This document shows positions 7,729 to 16,585 of a DNA stretch of 64,000 nt, in pieces. Numbering within the stretch: the first letter of the stretch is position 1; every line of letters begins with the position of its first letter. The stretch comes from Gelidibacter gilvus (GTDB taxonomy: Bacteria; Bacteroidota; Bacteroidia; Flavobacteriales; Flavobacteriaceae). The stretch is from contig NZ_SDDZ01000018.1 in the NCBI RefSeq assembly GCF_004115975.1, positions 1 to 64,000 of the forward strand, read 5' to 3'. The position numbers were made by a program, and so were the translations under genes. Under the pieces are notes generated by a model, which was given only the letters and a program-made list of their open reading frames with translations, searched no databases and had not been told where the DNA came from.

Positions 7729-9588
7729 TTGAATTACCTAACTGTTGAATCGATCTCAAAATCATATGGCGAAGTATCGCTATTTGAAGACCTGTCTTTT
7801 AGTATCCATAAAGACGATAAAATTGCCTTTGTGGCTAAAAATGGAAGTGGAAAAACGTCCATCTTAAATATCATCTCAGGAGCGGATCAGCCTGACAACG
7901 GACAAGTGGTGATCAGAAAAGGCCTGCGCCTGTCTTTTTTATCGCAATCCCCTCAATTTGAAGACGAACTCACGATAGAAGATACGATTTTCAATTCCGA
8001 TTTGCCCATCTTGAAAATCATTGAAAGTTATGAAAAGGCGCTTCTAGATCCAGAAGACGCCGATGCCTATCAAAAAGCCTTTGAGGGCATGGAACGCCAT
8101 AACGCTTGGGAATTTGAGTTGCGGTTTAAGCAGATTCTCTCACAATTGAAATTGGAAGACCTCAGTCAGAAGATCAAAACCTTGTCTGGAGGTCAGAAAA
8201 AACGTTTGGCGCTGGCCACCGCATTGATCAACGAACCTGATCTTTTAATTTTAGATGAACCTACCAACCACCTCGATCTGGAAATGATTGAATGGTTGGA
8301 GCAGTATTTTGCAAAAGCACAAATGACCTTGTTTATGGTCACGCACGACCGTTACTTTTTGGAGCGTGTCTGTAATGAAATCATCGAACTCGACCACGGT
8401 AAACTCTTTACTTATAAAGGTAATTATTCCTATTATTTAGAACAAAAGGAAGCACGGGTGAGCAATGAAACTGTTGAAACCGGAAAGGCCAAGCAACTCT
8501 TTAAAAAAGAATTGGAATGGATGCGCCGTCAGCCGAAAGCACGAACCACCAAGTCGAAATCACGTATTGACGATTTTCAGGATATCAAGGCCAAAGCCCA
8601 CCAACGTCGGAATGACCATCAGGTGCAATTGGAAATCAATATGGAGCGATTGGGAAGCAAAATCGTGGAATTCCATAAAGTCTCAAAAGCCTTTGGAGAT
8701 AAGGTGATCTTAAAGAATTTTGAATATGTGTTCAAAAGAGGCGAACGGATTGGCATTATCGGAAAAAACGGAACTGGAAAATCGACCTTTTTAAATATGC
8801 TCACCGAATCCATCGTCCCGGATGCTGGAAAAGTAATTATTGGTGACACCGTTAAGTTCGGGTATTACACCCAAAGTGGTATCAAAATAAAGGAAGGCCA
8901 AAAGGTCATTGAGGTCATCAAGGAGTTTGGCGAGTACATCCCGCTGACCAAAGGCCGTCAGATTAGCGCTTCGCAGCTCTTGGAACGTTTTCTATTCGAT
9001 AGAAAAAAACAATATGATTTTGTCGAAAAATTGAGTGGTGGCGAACAAAAACGTCTGTACCTCTGTACCGTATTGATCCAAAACCCCAACTTTTTGATTC
9101 TGGATGAACCTACCAACGATTTGGACATTGTCACCTTAAACGTGCTTGAGGATTTCCTATTGGATTTCCCAGGATGTCTGCTCGTCGTATCGCACGACCG
9201 TTATTTCATGGATAAAATTGTCGATCATTTATTTGTTTTTAAAGGCGAAGGTGAGGTAGAGAATTTCCCTGGTAATTATTCCGATTATCGCGATTATGAA
9301 GCGTCCGCACCAGTCGTGGAAATCGCAAAAGCTGAACCTGGCACAGTGGATCAAACAAAGAATGAAGCCAAGAAACTTTCTTATAATGAAAAAAAAGAGC
9401 TAAAATCTTTGGAAAGCAAAATCAGATCTTTGGAATTGGACAAAAAAGCCTTTGAGGAGAAATTTCATGACACGACTTTAAGCAAGGATAAAATCAATAA
9501 ATTATCATTGGACTTAGAGAAAATAATTGACGAGTTAGCGACAAAGGAAGCGCGATGGTTTGAGTTGTCGGAGAAACTAGAAGATTGA
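7729..9588 (+). CDS. uup: ABC-F family ATPase, Uup-like
   Basis: A 619-residue soluble protein with two ABC ATPase domains and no membrane segments. The first has AKNGSGKTS at 36-44 (A replaces the usual first Gly), LSGGQKKR and LILDEPTNHLD; the second has GKNGTGKST, LSGGEQKR and LILDEPTNDLD. The linker between them is Arg/Lys-rich (RRQPKARTTKSKSR), and the C-terminus is a coiled coil of about 80 residues as in Uup, which is linked to DNA or ribosome-associated functions. The start is TTG: an in-frame stop at 7723 leaves no earlier option, and MNYLTVESISKSYGE matches the usual family start. Monocistronic; followed by a minisatellite region. Confidence 0.88.
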   Translation: MNYLTVESISKSYGEVSLFEDLSFSIHKDDKIAFVAKNGSGKTSILNIISGADQPDNGQVVIRKGLRLSFLSQSPQFEDELTIEDTIFNSDLPILKIIESYEKALLDPEDADAYQKAFEGMERHNAWEFELRFKQILSQLKLEDLSQKIKTLSGGQKKRLALATALINEPDLLILDEPTNHLDLEMIEWLEQYFAKAQMTLFMVTHDRYFLERVCNEIIELDHGKLFTYKGNYSYYLEQKEARVSNETVETGKAKQLFKKELEWMRRQPKARTTKSKSRIDDFQDIKAKAHQRRNDHQVQLEINMERLGSKIVEFHKVSKAFGDKVILKNFEYVFKRGERIGIIGKNGTGKSTFLNMLTESIVPDAGKVIIGDTVKFGYYTQSGIKIKEGQKVIEVIKEFGEYIPLTKGRQISASQLLERFLFDRKKQYDFVEKLSGGEQKRLYLCTVLIQNPNFLILDEPTNDLDIVTLNVLEDFLLDFPGCLLVVSHDRYFMDKIVDHLFVFKGEGEVENFPGNYSDYRDYEASAPVVEIAKAEPGTVDQTKNEAKKLSYNEKKELKSLESKIRSLELDKKAFEEKFHDTTLSKDKINKLSLDLEKIIDELATKEARWFELSEKLED

Positions 9589-10143
9589 CGGGTGACCGAG
9601 GACGGGTGACGGGTGACGGGTGACCGAAGACCGAAGACGGATTATTGTTTATTATAATTATTGCACATATAAATCAGTGAAAATCAGTAAAGATCCGTGT
9701 CATCAGCGTTCCATTAAAGAGTGACCGATGACGGGTGACCGAAGACTGAAGAGGGCGTGTTATTTTTAGTATTAATTAATGCCCAGATAAATCAGTGAAA
9801 ATCAGTAAAGATCCGTGTCATCAGCGTTCCATTAAAGAGTGACCGATGACGGGTGACCGAAGACCGAAGACGGATTATTATTTATTATAATTATTGCACA
9901 TATAAATCAGTGAAAATCAACAAAAATCGGTGCCATCAGCGTTCCATTAAAGGGTGACTGATGACGGGTGACGGGTGACCGAAGACCGAAGACGGCTTGT
10001 TATTTTTAGTATTAATTATTGCCCAAATAAATCAGTGCAAATCAGTAAAGATCCGTGTCATCAGCGTTCTATTAAAGGTTGACAGATGAGTGAAGATGGG
10101 AAACTAGAAACATTAAACAATAGAAACAAGAAACTCTTAAACA
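9589..10143. repeat. Compound minisatellite, four units of about 115-125 bp
   Basis: A non-coding region built from a block AAATCAGTGAAAATCAGTAA...TCATCAGCGTTCCATTAAAG, with copies starting at 9671, 9789, 9904 and 10029, alternating with stretches of GACGGGTGACCGAAGACCGAAG-type sequence. Two variant fillers alternate (TTATTATAATTATTGCACAT and TTATTTTTAGTATTAATT), so the true unit may be a dimer of about 235 bp. The same GACCGAAGACC motif appears on the minus strand in the start of mutB (32016-32040). No gene seen. Confidence 0.85.
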
Positions 10144-10914
10144 TTGCATCAAATCCTCTCCTACATAAAATTCCTCCTCAAATCAAGCAACCAACATGGC
10201 GTGCATTCCCCATTTATTTATGACTTGGTCACCAAATGTTTTTATGATCGCACAGAACATCCTGAATACGCAGCACTAACAACCTATCGTTCAGAATTAC
10301 TTCAAAATACTGAAAAAATCACCATCACCGATTTCGGATCGGGTTCTAAAGTTTTTAAATCTGATGAACGCGCCATAAATGGCATTGCAAAAACTTCGGG
10401 AACCTCCTTAAAAAACAGCAAATTACTATTTCGGATCGTACGGTATTTTCAATCGGCGTCCATTTTAGAATTGGGTACCAATCTTGGCATTGCCACACAC
10501 GCTATGGCTTTGGCACATCCTAAAGCTGAAATAAGTACAATTGAAGGCTGTACTGCAATTTTGAAAGTTGCAGAGCAGCAGTTCTCCACCAATAAGCTAT
10601 CAAACATCACCACCGTTCAAGGAGATTTTAAATCAAGAATTCAAGAGCTGACACAAAAAAACTGGGATCTGATATTTTTTGATGGTCACCATTCAAAAGA
10701 GGCCACCTTGAGCTATTTTGAAATGCTATTGCCCACGGCACATAACGATTCTGTGTTTATTTTTGATGATATTTATTGGTCTAAAGGGATGACAGAAGCT
10801 TGGGAAATCATTAAAAACCATCCGCAGGTCACCGTTACTGTTGACACCTATAACTGGGGACTAGTTTTCTTCAGAAAAGAGCAAGTAAAAGAACATTTTA
10901 AGATTAGAGTGTAA
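10144..10914 (+). CDS. Class I SAM-dependent methyltransferase
   Basis: A 256-residue protein with a Rossmann-type methyltransferase core: ILELGTNLGIATHAMA (motif I, about residue 116), an acidic residue after ISTIEG, and WDLIFFDGHHSKEATLSYF, which resembles O-methyltransferase/Methyltransf_24 proteins. The N-terminus MHQILSYIKFLL...NQHGVHSPF is a conserved lead-in in flavobacterial members. The start codon is TTG, since an in-frame stop at 10138 excludes anything upstream. The substrate is unknown. It stands alone, with repeats upstream and an ABC ATPase gene 143 bp downstream. Confidence 0.78.
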   Translation: MHQILSYIKFLLKSSNQHGVHSPFIYDLVTKCFYDRTEHPEYAALTTYRSELLQNTEKITITDFGSGSKVFKSDERAINGIAKTSGTSLKNSKLLFRIVRYFQSASILELGTNLGIATHAMALAHPKAEISTIEGCTAILKVAEQQFSTNKLSNITTVQGDFKSRIQELTQKNWDLIFFDGHHSKEATLSYFEMLLPTAHNDSVFIFDDIYWSKGMTEAWEIIKNHPQVTVTVDTYNWGLVFFRKEQVKEHFKIRV

Positions 10915-11017
10915 CAACTCACCGATTTGAACGTCATACCAATCGTAAATCAATTATCTTGCAATCTTGAAAAGGTCAAAGTTCAGAGTTCAGAATTTGG
11001 AATTTGGAATTTGCCTA

Positions 11018-11040
11018 CCTGTCGGGAGACAGGGAATTTT
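11018..11040. repeat. Dispersed palindrome, copy 1
   Basis: The sequence around 11023-11037 (CCTACCTGTCGGGAGACAGG) belongs to a small palindromic family seen again at 17573-17590 and 19511-19530, all intergenic and centred on CTGTCGG. Confidence 0.55.
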
Positions 11041-11057
11041 AAACATTAAAAACACCC

Positions 11058-11741
11058 ATGGGAAACGTCATTCATATTAGAAACATCGTCAGAAACTTCC
11101 AATTAGGATCAGAAACCGTTTATGTATTAAAAGGCATTGACCTAGACATAGTACGCGGCGACTACGTAGCCATTATGGGACCTTCGGGTTCTGGGAAATC
11201 GACATTAATGAACTTGCTGGGCTGTTTGGATACGCCAACTTCGGGCAAATACATTCTGAATGATAAAGATGTGAGTCAGTTGAGTGATGATCAGTTGGCA
11301 GAAATCCGAAACAAAGAAATCGGTTTTGTTTTTCAAACCTTCAACTTGTTGCCAAGAACCACAGCATTGGACAACGTGGCTTTACCTATGATTTATGCTG
11401 GCGCCTCAAAAGCAGATCGTCAGGCTCGTGCCACTGAAGTATTGACCGATGTTGGTTTGGCCGATCGGATCCATCATAAACCGAATGAACTTTCTGGAGG
11501 ACAACGGCAACGTGTGGCGGTAGGCCGTGCTTTGGTCAATAGACCCTCCATCATTCTTGCCGATGAGCCGACGGGAAATTTAGATTCAAAAACCTCTTTG
11601 GAAATTCTCCAATTATTTGACGACATCCACTTGGCAGGAAATACCGTAATTGTTGTGACCCACGAAGAAGATGTGGCGAAAAGAGCAGCACGTGTGATCC
11701 GTTTGCGAGATGGCATGATTGAAAGTGACGAGAGGAATTAG
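11058..11741 (+). CDS. ABC transporter ATP-binding protein (MacB/LolD type)
   Basis: A 227-residue nucleotide-binding subunit. Walker [10 protein letters not shown] is at about 40-48, the Q-loop [16 protein letters not shown] follows, then the signature [15 protein letters not shown], Walker [13 protein letters not shown], and the H-loop in VVTHEED. Length and motifs match the LolD/MacB/FtsE-type group working with a MacB-like permease for lipoprotein or peptide traffic across the envelope. No permease gene is adjacent: upstream is a methyltransferase, downstream a minisatellite, so its partner must be encoded elsewhere. Start ATG at 11058. Confidence 0.88.
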   Translation: MGNVIHIRNIVRNFQLGSETVYVLKGIDLDIVRGDYVAIMGPSGSGKSTLMNLLGCLDTPTSGKYILNDKDVSQLSDDQLAEIRNKEIGFVFQTFNLLPRTTALDNVALPMIYAGASKADRQARATEVLTDVGLADRIHHKPNELSGGQRQRVAVGRALVNRPSIILADEPTGNLDSKTSLEILQLFDDIHLAGNTVIVVTHEEDVAKRAARVIRLRDGMIESDERN

Positions 11742-12182
11742 GTTTTCAGTTGGCAGTCTTCAGTTCGCAGTCTTCAGTTGGCAGTCTTCAGTTGGCAGTC
11801 TTCAGTTGGCAGTCTTCAGTTGGCAGTCTTCAGTTGGCAGTCTTCAGTTGGCAGTCTTCCGTAGACTCTGAACTCATAACTTCCTACGCACTCATCCCTA
11901 ATGCCACTTCGTGCTTCAAGCTCTGCGCTTCAAACTTCAGTAAAACCATTCGTGCATTAGTGGCAACTTTATCTCAAAAATGTTTCAAGTTTCTTGTTTC
12001 TAGTTTGTCCCAACCAAAACTCTGAACTCATAACCCTGAACTAGTTTGTCCCACCCAAAACTCTGAACTTACAACAGTCTCACCTCTCACCACTCACCAC
12101 TCACCACTCACCACTAATCCCTAATGCCTAATTCCTCACCCCCAAATGCCCACTTCACGCTTCAAGCTCCGAGCTTCCAACT
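11742..12182. repeat. 14-bp minisatellite and low-complexity DNA
   Basis: Eight tandem copies of TTCAGTTGGCAGTC occupy 11745-11856 (the second copy has one substitution). Because 14 is not a multiple of three, the frames through it are not conserved protein. The rest (11857-12182) is degenerate repeat text such as CTGAACTCATAAC, CAAACTTCAG and (CACTCAC)n at 12077-12114. No gene seen. Confidence 0.88.
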
Positions 12183-12638
12183 TTATTTCCTCACCTTCAC
12201 CGTCCATTCAAAATTAAAATTTGAAACCTCAATCCCTTCTTCATTGGTTCCAACAGAATTCATCCAAAACGTTTGGCCTTCCCCGGTTGCAATCGTTTTT
12301 TTAATGGCGTCATCCACTTTATGACCATCGGTACATATAAAATAAATTCGTCCGGTTGCTTTTTTTGTAAATGCAGCATTGTTGGTGGCCACCAACATGG
12401 AAATTGGTTTGCCGCTGGATTTGATTTTTGACATCACCAACGCACCGGTAGTCAATTCTGCCGCCATGCCTTGAACCGCCCAAAACATGGAATTGAATGG
12501 GTTCTGATTGATCCATCTATGCTTGACTCTTACTTTGCACTGTTCATGATCAATATAAGTTGCTCTGACGCCGCATAAAAACGCGGAAGGGAGTTTGAAA
12601 CTTAAAAAAGCATTGAGTTTTCTGGGAGATATGTCCAT
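12183..12638 (-). CDS. DUF4442 hot-dog-fold protein (thioesterase-like)
   Basis: A 151-residue protein resembling DUF4442, a PaaI-like hot-dog family. Supporting segments are the conserved KHRWINQNPFNSMFWAVQGMAAELTTGAL helix in the N-terminal half and the paired strands around AAFTKKATGRIYF. Hot-dog proteins of this type are acyl-CoA thioesterase relatives, but activity is not established for DUF4442. It is transcribed alone, away from the DUF4870 gene on the opposite strand. Length is typical and the start ATG at 12638 is clear. Confidence 0.75.
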   Translation of the reverse strand: MDISPRKLNAFLSFKLPSAFLCGVRATYIDHEQCKVRVKHRWINQNPFNSMFWAVQGMAAELTTGALVMSKIKSSGKPISMLVATNNAAFTKKATGRIYFICTDGHKVDDAIKKTIATGEGQTFWMNSVGTNEEGIEVSNFNFEWTVKVRK

Positions 12639-12722
12639 TATGAAAATTTGATTTGCGCTAATTTATCAATTTTATTCCACACTACAATTTGTTAATCTTT
12701 TGTTAAATTATAGTACTAGGCT

Positions 12723-12754
12723 TTGCATAATACCTTCCTTAAGATATATATTTG
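12723..12754 (+). promoter_or_regulatory. Promoter of the DUF4870 gene
   Basis: TTG (12723-12725), a 21-bp gap and TATATTTG (12747-12754) form a good Bacteroidota promoter. The ATG at 12783 lies 29 bp downstream. Confidence 0.65.
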
Positions 12755-12782
12755 CATAAGCCACTATTATACACAAATAAAA

Positions 12783-13229
12783 ATGTTAGACACTCACCAA
12801 AAAAATATCGCCACCTTCATCCATTTATCAACCTTCGCAAGATTCATCGTTCCTTTTGGAAATTTCATAGGACCACTCATCTTATGGATTACCAATAAAG
12901 ATAAATCTGAGTTTATTGATGCACACGGCAAACAAGCTATTAATTTTCAGATTAGTATTTTATTGTACGCCATTATCTTGGGCGCCTTGACGATTCCGTT
13001 TTTTATTTTCGGACTCCTAGGACATATAGACTTTCTCAACCTTAACGCATTTGACAATTTCCATTTCGATTTTCACAGAGCCTCTCCACTCCTGTTTATT
13101 GCTGGTGGATTTGGCTTTTTGGCCATTACTGGTTTTTTATTGGAATTGGTGTTTATTGTCATTGCAAGTTTAAAAGCCAGAGATGGGGAGCTTTACAAAT
13201 ACCCTTTGACTATTAACTTTTTAAAATAA
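12783..13229 (+). CDS. DUF4870 membrane protein
   Basis: A 148-residue integral membrane protein. The N-terminal segment IATFIHLSTFARFIVPFGNFIGPLILWITNKDKSEFIDAHGKQAINFQIS is the DUF4870 hallmark (a histidine/asparagine-rich loop between helices). Three hydrophobic helices follow, the last ending LVFIVIASLKARDGELYKYPL. I start at the ATG at 12783 (MLDTHQKN); the longer frame would begin with a TTG inside the promoter -33 box. Function unknown; members often neighbour PspC/PadR genes, as here. Confidence 0.8.
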   Translation: MLDTHQKNIATFIHLSTFARFIVPFGNFIGPLILWITNKDKSEFIDAHGKQAINFQISILLYAIILGALTIPFFIFGLLGHIDFLNLNAFDNFHFDFHRASPLLFIAGGFGFLAITGFLLELVFIVIASLKARDGELYKYPLTINFLK

Positions 13230-13262
13230 CAAGGCGGTCTATATAATATTTTATCATCAACC

Positions 13263-13350
13263 CGCCCATACTGAAAAGGTACGTTCGGGGAAGTCAATCA
13301 ATCAATCAATCAACTCGCACGTACAGAAAAGGCACGTTAGGGCAAGTCAC
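13263..13350. repeat. (TCAA)5 and flanking imperfect direct repeat before PadR
   Basis: Five TCAA units occupy 13294-13313. They sit between two imperfect copies of a sequence with CTGAAAAGGTACGTT / CAGAAAAGGCACGTT followed by GGGGAAGTCA or GGGCAAGTCA (about 13263-13297 and 13316-13350). The region lies 150-235 bp upstream of the PadR start, in the likely promoter area. Confidence 0.7.
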
Positions 13351-13498
13351 GACAAAAATGTCAAAAAACGAACAGTTTTATTTTATTTAATCGTATGAGG
13401 GCAGCATATAAAAATTGCCAAAAAAGCATCAATCGAACACATTATATTTCTATGCTACTGATCAGGAGCATAAGACATTTAAAACACAGAAAAGATAT

Positions 13499-13843
13499 AT
13501 GAAAATTGAAAATACAAAAGCGCAAATGCGCAAAGGTGTTCTAGAATATTGCATCCTCTCCGTCCTCAAAGATGAAGATGCCTACGTTGCGGAAATTCTT
13601 GCGACCTTAAAAGACGCGAAAATGCTTGTCGTGGAAGGCACCATTTATCCGCTATTGACGCGGCTTAAAAATGCAGGTCTTTTAGATTACAGATGGGAAG
13701 AATCGACCTCCGGACCACCCCGCAAATATTATAACCTTACGGAAAAGGGCAAATTATTCCTCCAGGAATTAACCACCACTTGGAATGAATTAAAAAACGC
13801 AGTTAACTTAGTGACCACCAAAAAACAATCAAGAAATGAATAA
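13499..13843 (+). CDS. PadR family transcriptional regulator
   Basis: A 114-residue winged-helix repressor. After MKIENTKAQMRKGVLEYCILSVLKDEDAYVAEI comes the PadR core (EGTIYPLLTRLKNAGLLDYRW) and the wing SGPPRKYYNLTEKGK, then a short C-terminal helix. The ATG at 13499 gives the normal family start; a longer frame from a TTG upstream adds unrelated residues. It overlaps the PspC-domain gene by 8 bp, a common pairing in Bacteroidota, and probably autoregulates this operon. The inducer is unknown. Confidence 0.9.
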   Translation: MKIENTKAQMRKGVLEYCILSVLKDEDAYVAEILATLKDAKMLVVEGTIYPLLTRLKNAGLLDYRWEESTSGPPRKYYNLTEKGKLFLQELTTTWNELKNAVNLVTTKKQSRNE

Positions 13844-15662
13844 GACAGTCAACATAAATTTAGCAGGGATATTTTTTCATATTGATGAAGATGCTTACCT
13901 AAAGTTACAACGCTATTTGGAGGCCATCAAACGTTCATTTACAGACACGCAAGGCCGATCTGAAATCATTGCTGATATTGAAGCGCGTATTGCTGAACTT
14001 TTTAATGAGCGGGTTCAAAACGACAAACAGGTGATCAGATTAAAGGAAGTGGATGAAGTGATTTCCATTATGGGCCAACCAGAAGATTATTTGGTGGACG
14101 ATGAGATTTTTGAGGATGAACCGCACAGCGATTTCCAACAAAAAAGTAAAAGCACCTTTTCCAAAAAGTTATTTAGAGACAAGGACAATTCCTATATTGG
14201 GGGTGTTGCCTCAGGGATAGGACATTATTTAGGCATTGACGCCATTTGGGTACGGCTGATTTGGATCTTGTTGGCCTTCGGCTCTGGAGGTACATTTATT
14301 TTCATCTATGTTCTATTTTGGATTTTGGTTCCAGAAGCGATGACGACTGCTGAAAAATTGACCATGACGGGAGAACCTGTCAACATCAGCAACATCGAAA
14401 AAAAGATCAAGGACGGACTTGAAAATGTCTCACAAAACGTCTCCGATGCCGTAAAAAACATGGATTTGCCAAAACAGGGCAATAAAATAAAAGCAAGTTC
14501 AAAAACATTTTTTGACACGCTTGGTGAGATCATTCTGTTTTTCCTGAAGGTCATAGGGAAATTCATCGGAATTATTCTCATAATTATTGGTGCTTCTACG
14601 TTGATCGCGCTTATCATCGGTCTGTTTTCAATTGGCGTTGCTGAGGCTATCCGCATTCCTGGAATTGATTTCCTGGAAGCCACCAATGCGGCCAACATTC
14701 CAATCTGGACCATGTCTCTTCTACTGCTTTTTGTCATCGGGATTCCTTTCTTCTTTATTTTCTATTTAGGATTGAAAATATTGATCAATAATTTAAAATC
14801 GATCGGACAGGTTGCCAAATTCTCACTACTTGGGCTCTGGTTGATGTCTATTATCGGTTTGGTCGTTGTTGGACTCAAACAAGCCAATGAATACGCCGAA
14901 GACGCCATTGTTCAACAATCTGAAAACTTAAATATTACAGCAAAAGACACACTGTATTTAAGTATGGTAAACAATAGTCTCTACAGCAAACAATTTGGGA
15001 AACATAGCAATCAATGGAAACCGGTTTATGACCAGAACGATAAAAAACTGATTTATTTGACGGATGTTCAACTGACTTTAAAATCAACCAGAGATTCGGT
15101 TGCTTCTATCAAAATTGAGAAAAGTTCGAGAGGTAATACTTATCAAAATGCTAAAAAGAGAGCAGAAAAAATCAATTACAGTTATAATATATCAGAAAAC
15201 ACCTTGCAACTTAATGGTTTTCTAACCACCGATTTTGAAAATAAGTACAGAGATCAAGAGGTTGATATTACCTTATATCTTCCTGAAGGCACCGTCTTAT
15301 TTGCCGATCAAAACACGTATTCCTTTCATAGAAATCACTACAGCCGATCTTCTTTTAGAAACAAGAATCTCGACAACACCAGAAATATCAACAATGGTAA
15401 TATCATGATGGATGGAATGGAAGGCCAGTATTTACAGATCATTAATAACGAAATCAAATGTCTGGATTGCCCGGAGGATCTTGAATTGGAGAGTGATCCC
15501 AATGACACTACTTCAGAGTTTAAAATCGATGAAAACGGTATTAAAATTAAAAACAGCACTAACTCAGTTGAAATCAACCAGGATGGTATCAAATCCAAAA
15601 GCGAGCGTGTGAAAGTAAATATTGATAGCAATGGCATAGAAATTACAACAGACGATAATTAA
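13836..15662 (+). CDS. PspC-domain membrane protein
   Basis: A 608-residue protein. The first 90 residues form a soluble HEAT-like module (INLAGIFFHIDEDAYLKLQRYLEAIK...IIADIEARIAELF). The PspC domain follows at about 108-170 (KLFRDKDNSYIGGVASGIGHYLGIDAIWVRLIWILLAFGSGG), then helices near 235-275 and 285-345, and a long C-terminal soluble region with beta-rich, DUF2807-like features ending in a (DGIKIK)-type motif. PspC proteins sense or buffer envelope stress. It is translated with PadR (8-bp overlap) and followed by two GIN-domain genes. Confidence 0.85.
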   Translation: MNKTVNINLAGIFFHIDEDAYLKLQRYLEAIKRSFTDTQGRSEIIADIEARIAELFNERVQNDKQVIRLKEVDEVISIMGQPEDYLVDDEIFEDEPHSDFQQKSKSTFSKKLFRDKDNSYIGGVASGIGHYLGIDAIWVRLIWILLAFGSGGTFIFIYVLFWILVPEAMTTAEKLTMTGEPVNISNIEKKIKDGLENVSQNVSDAVKNMDLPKQGNKIKASSKTFFDTLGEIILFFLKVIGKFIGIILIIIGASTLIALIIGLFSIGVAEAIRIPGIDFLEATNAANIPIWTMSLLLLFVIGIPFFFIFYLGLKILINNLKSIGQVAKFSLLGLWLMSIIGLVVVGLKQANEYAEDAIVQQSENLNITAKDTLYLSMVNNSLYSKQFGKHSNQWKPVYDQNDKKLIYLTDVQLTLKSTRDSVASIKIEKSSRGNTYQNAKKRAEKINYSYNISENTLQLNGFLTTDFENKYRDQEVDITLYLPEGTVLFADQNTYSFHRNHYSRSSFRNKNLDNTRNINNGNIMMDGMEGQYLQIINNEIKCLDCPEDLELESDPNDTTSEFKIDENGIKIKNSTNSVEINQDGIKSKSERVKVNIDSNGIEITTDDN

Positions 15663-15757
15663 CGATTGGTCACCCTAAATCAACAGTTCAGACGATTGTA
15701 TTTACGTTGGACGCAGATTTAGTAGATATTTGATAACACTTTAAAAAACAAACAGTC

Positions 15758-16474
15758 ATGAGCACACTCATCAAAATCATTGTCACTGGCATTTTAAGTA
15801 CATTATTAAGTTCCTGCAATTTCGGCTTGGGCGTTATGGGAAATGGCAATGTGCTTACCAAAGAACGCACTATCTCTGGAAATTTCGATCAGATTGAGGC
15901 CAGCCGGGGCATCGACGTTTATCTTAGCCAAAGCGATGTGGAAAGTGTCACCGTTCAGGCAGATGAGAATTTGCATGACATCATCATCGTCAAGGTTGAA
16001 GGCAATACACTTAAAATCTATGCCGATGAAAACATTAGTCATTCTTCAGCAAAAAAAGTAATGGTCAACTTTAAAAACATTTCTAAAGTTTCCTCTTCAA
16101 GCGGGAGCGAAGTTTATAGCACAGGCATTATTTCCGCCGAAACCTTAGAACTTAGCAGCTCTAGTGGAAGCGACATGGATTTAGAAGTAAAGGTGAACAA
16201 CCTACATTGTGAGGCGTCTAGCGGCAGTGACCTCAAAGTTAAAGGAACGGCTAACAACTTGGTTGCTAAAGCCTCGAGTGGCAGTGATATCAAGGCAGAA
16301 AACTTGCTAACGGCCATTACCGATGCAAAGGCTTCTAGTGGCGCAGATATTCATGTCAATGTTTCAAGAGAATTAACTGCCAAAACAGCAAGCGGCGGCG
16401 ATATTACCTATTTCGGAAATCCGGAAACAATCAATAAATCTGATGGGGTTTCTGCGAGACAAAAGCAGCAATAA
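15758..16474 (+). CDS. Head GIN (DUF2807) lipoprotein
   Basis: A 238-residue protein with lipoprotein signal (LLSSC, Cys20). The GIN domain (Putative auto-transporter adhesin, head GIN; DUF2807) begins at GNFDQIEASRGIDVYLSQSDVESVTVQAD. It then shows a regular right-handed beta-solenoid pattern with the repeated S-S-G-S-D/E motif (SSSSGSE, SSSSGSD, ASSGSD twice, ASSGAD, TASGGD), about 20-22 residues apart. It sits 95 bp after the PspC gene and probably belongs to the same regulon. Function unknown; likely an outer-membrane-anchored structural or adhesive protein. Confidence 0.88.
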   Translation: MSTLIKIIVTGILSTLLSSCNFGLGVMGNGNVLTKERTISGNFDQIEASRGIDVYLSQSDVESVTVQADENLHDIIIVKVEGNTLKIYADENISHSSAKKVMVNFKNISKVSSSSGSEVYSTGIISAETLELSSSSGSDMDLEVKVNNLHCEASSGSDLKVKGTANNLVAKASSGSDIKAENLLTAITDAKASSGADIHVNVSRELTAKTASGGDITYFGNPETINKSDGVSARQKQQ

Positions 16475-16552
16475 CAAGAAGAAACCAGCAATTTACTAAC
16501 GCACTTTTAGAACCATTTCAAACCTTATTAAAAGTTTGGGATGGTTTTTGTT

Positions 16553-16560
16553 TATATTTG
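16553..16560 (+). promoter_or_regulatory. -7 promoter box before the second GIN gene
   Basis: TATATTTG matches TAnnTTTG and lies 25 bp before the ATG at 16586. The -33 element is weak (no TTG at 19-21 bp), so this is a partial match. Confidence 0.45.
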
Positions 16561-16585
16561 TTAGTATAAACTCTAACTCGTTAAA

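Noticed and set aside
11750-12025. 91-residue protein with FSSQSSVGSLQLAV repeats
   Set aside because: It is a reading of the 14-bp minisatellite and low-complexity DNA, which cannot hold one frame as copy number changes.
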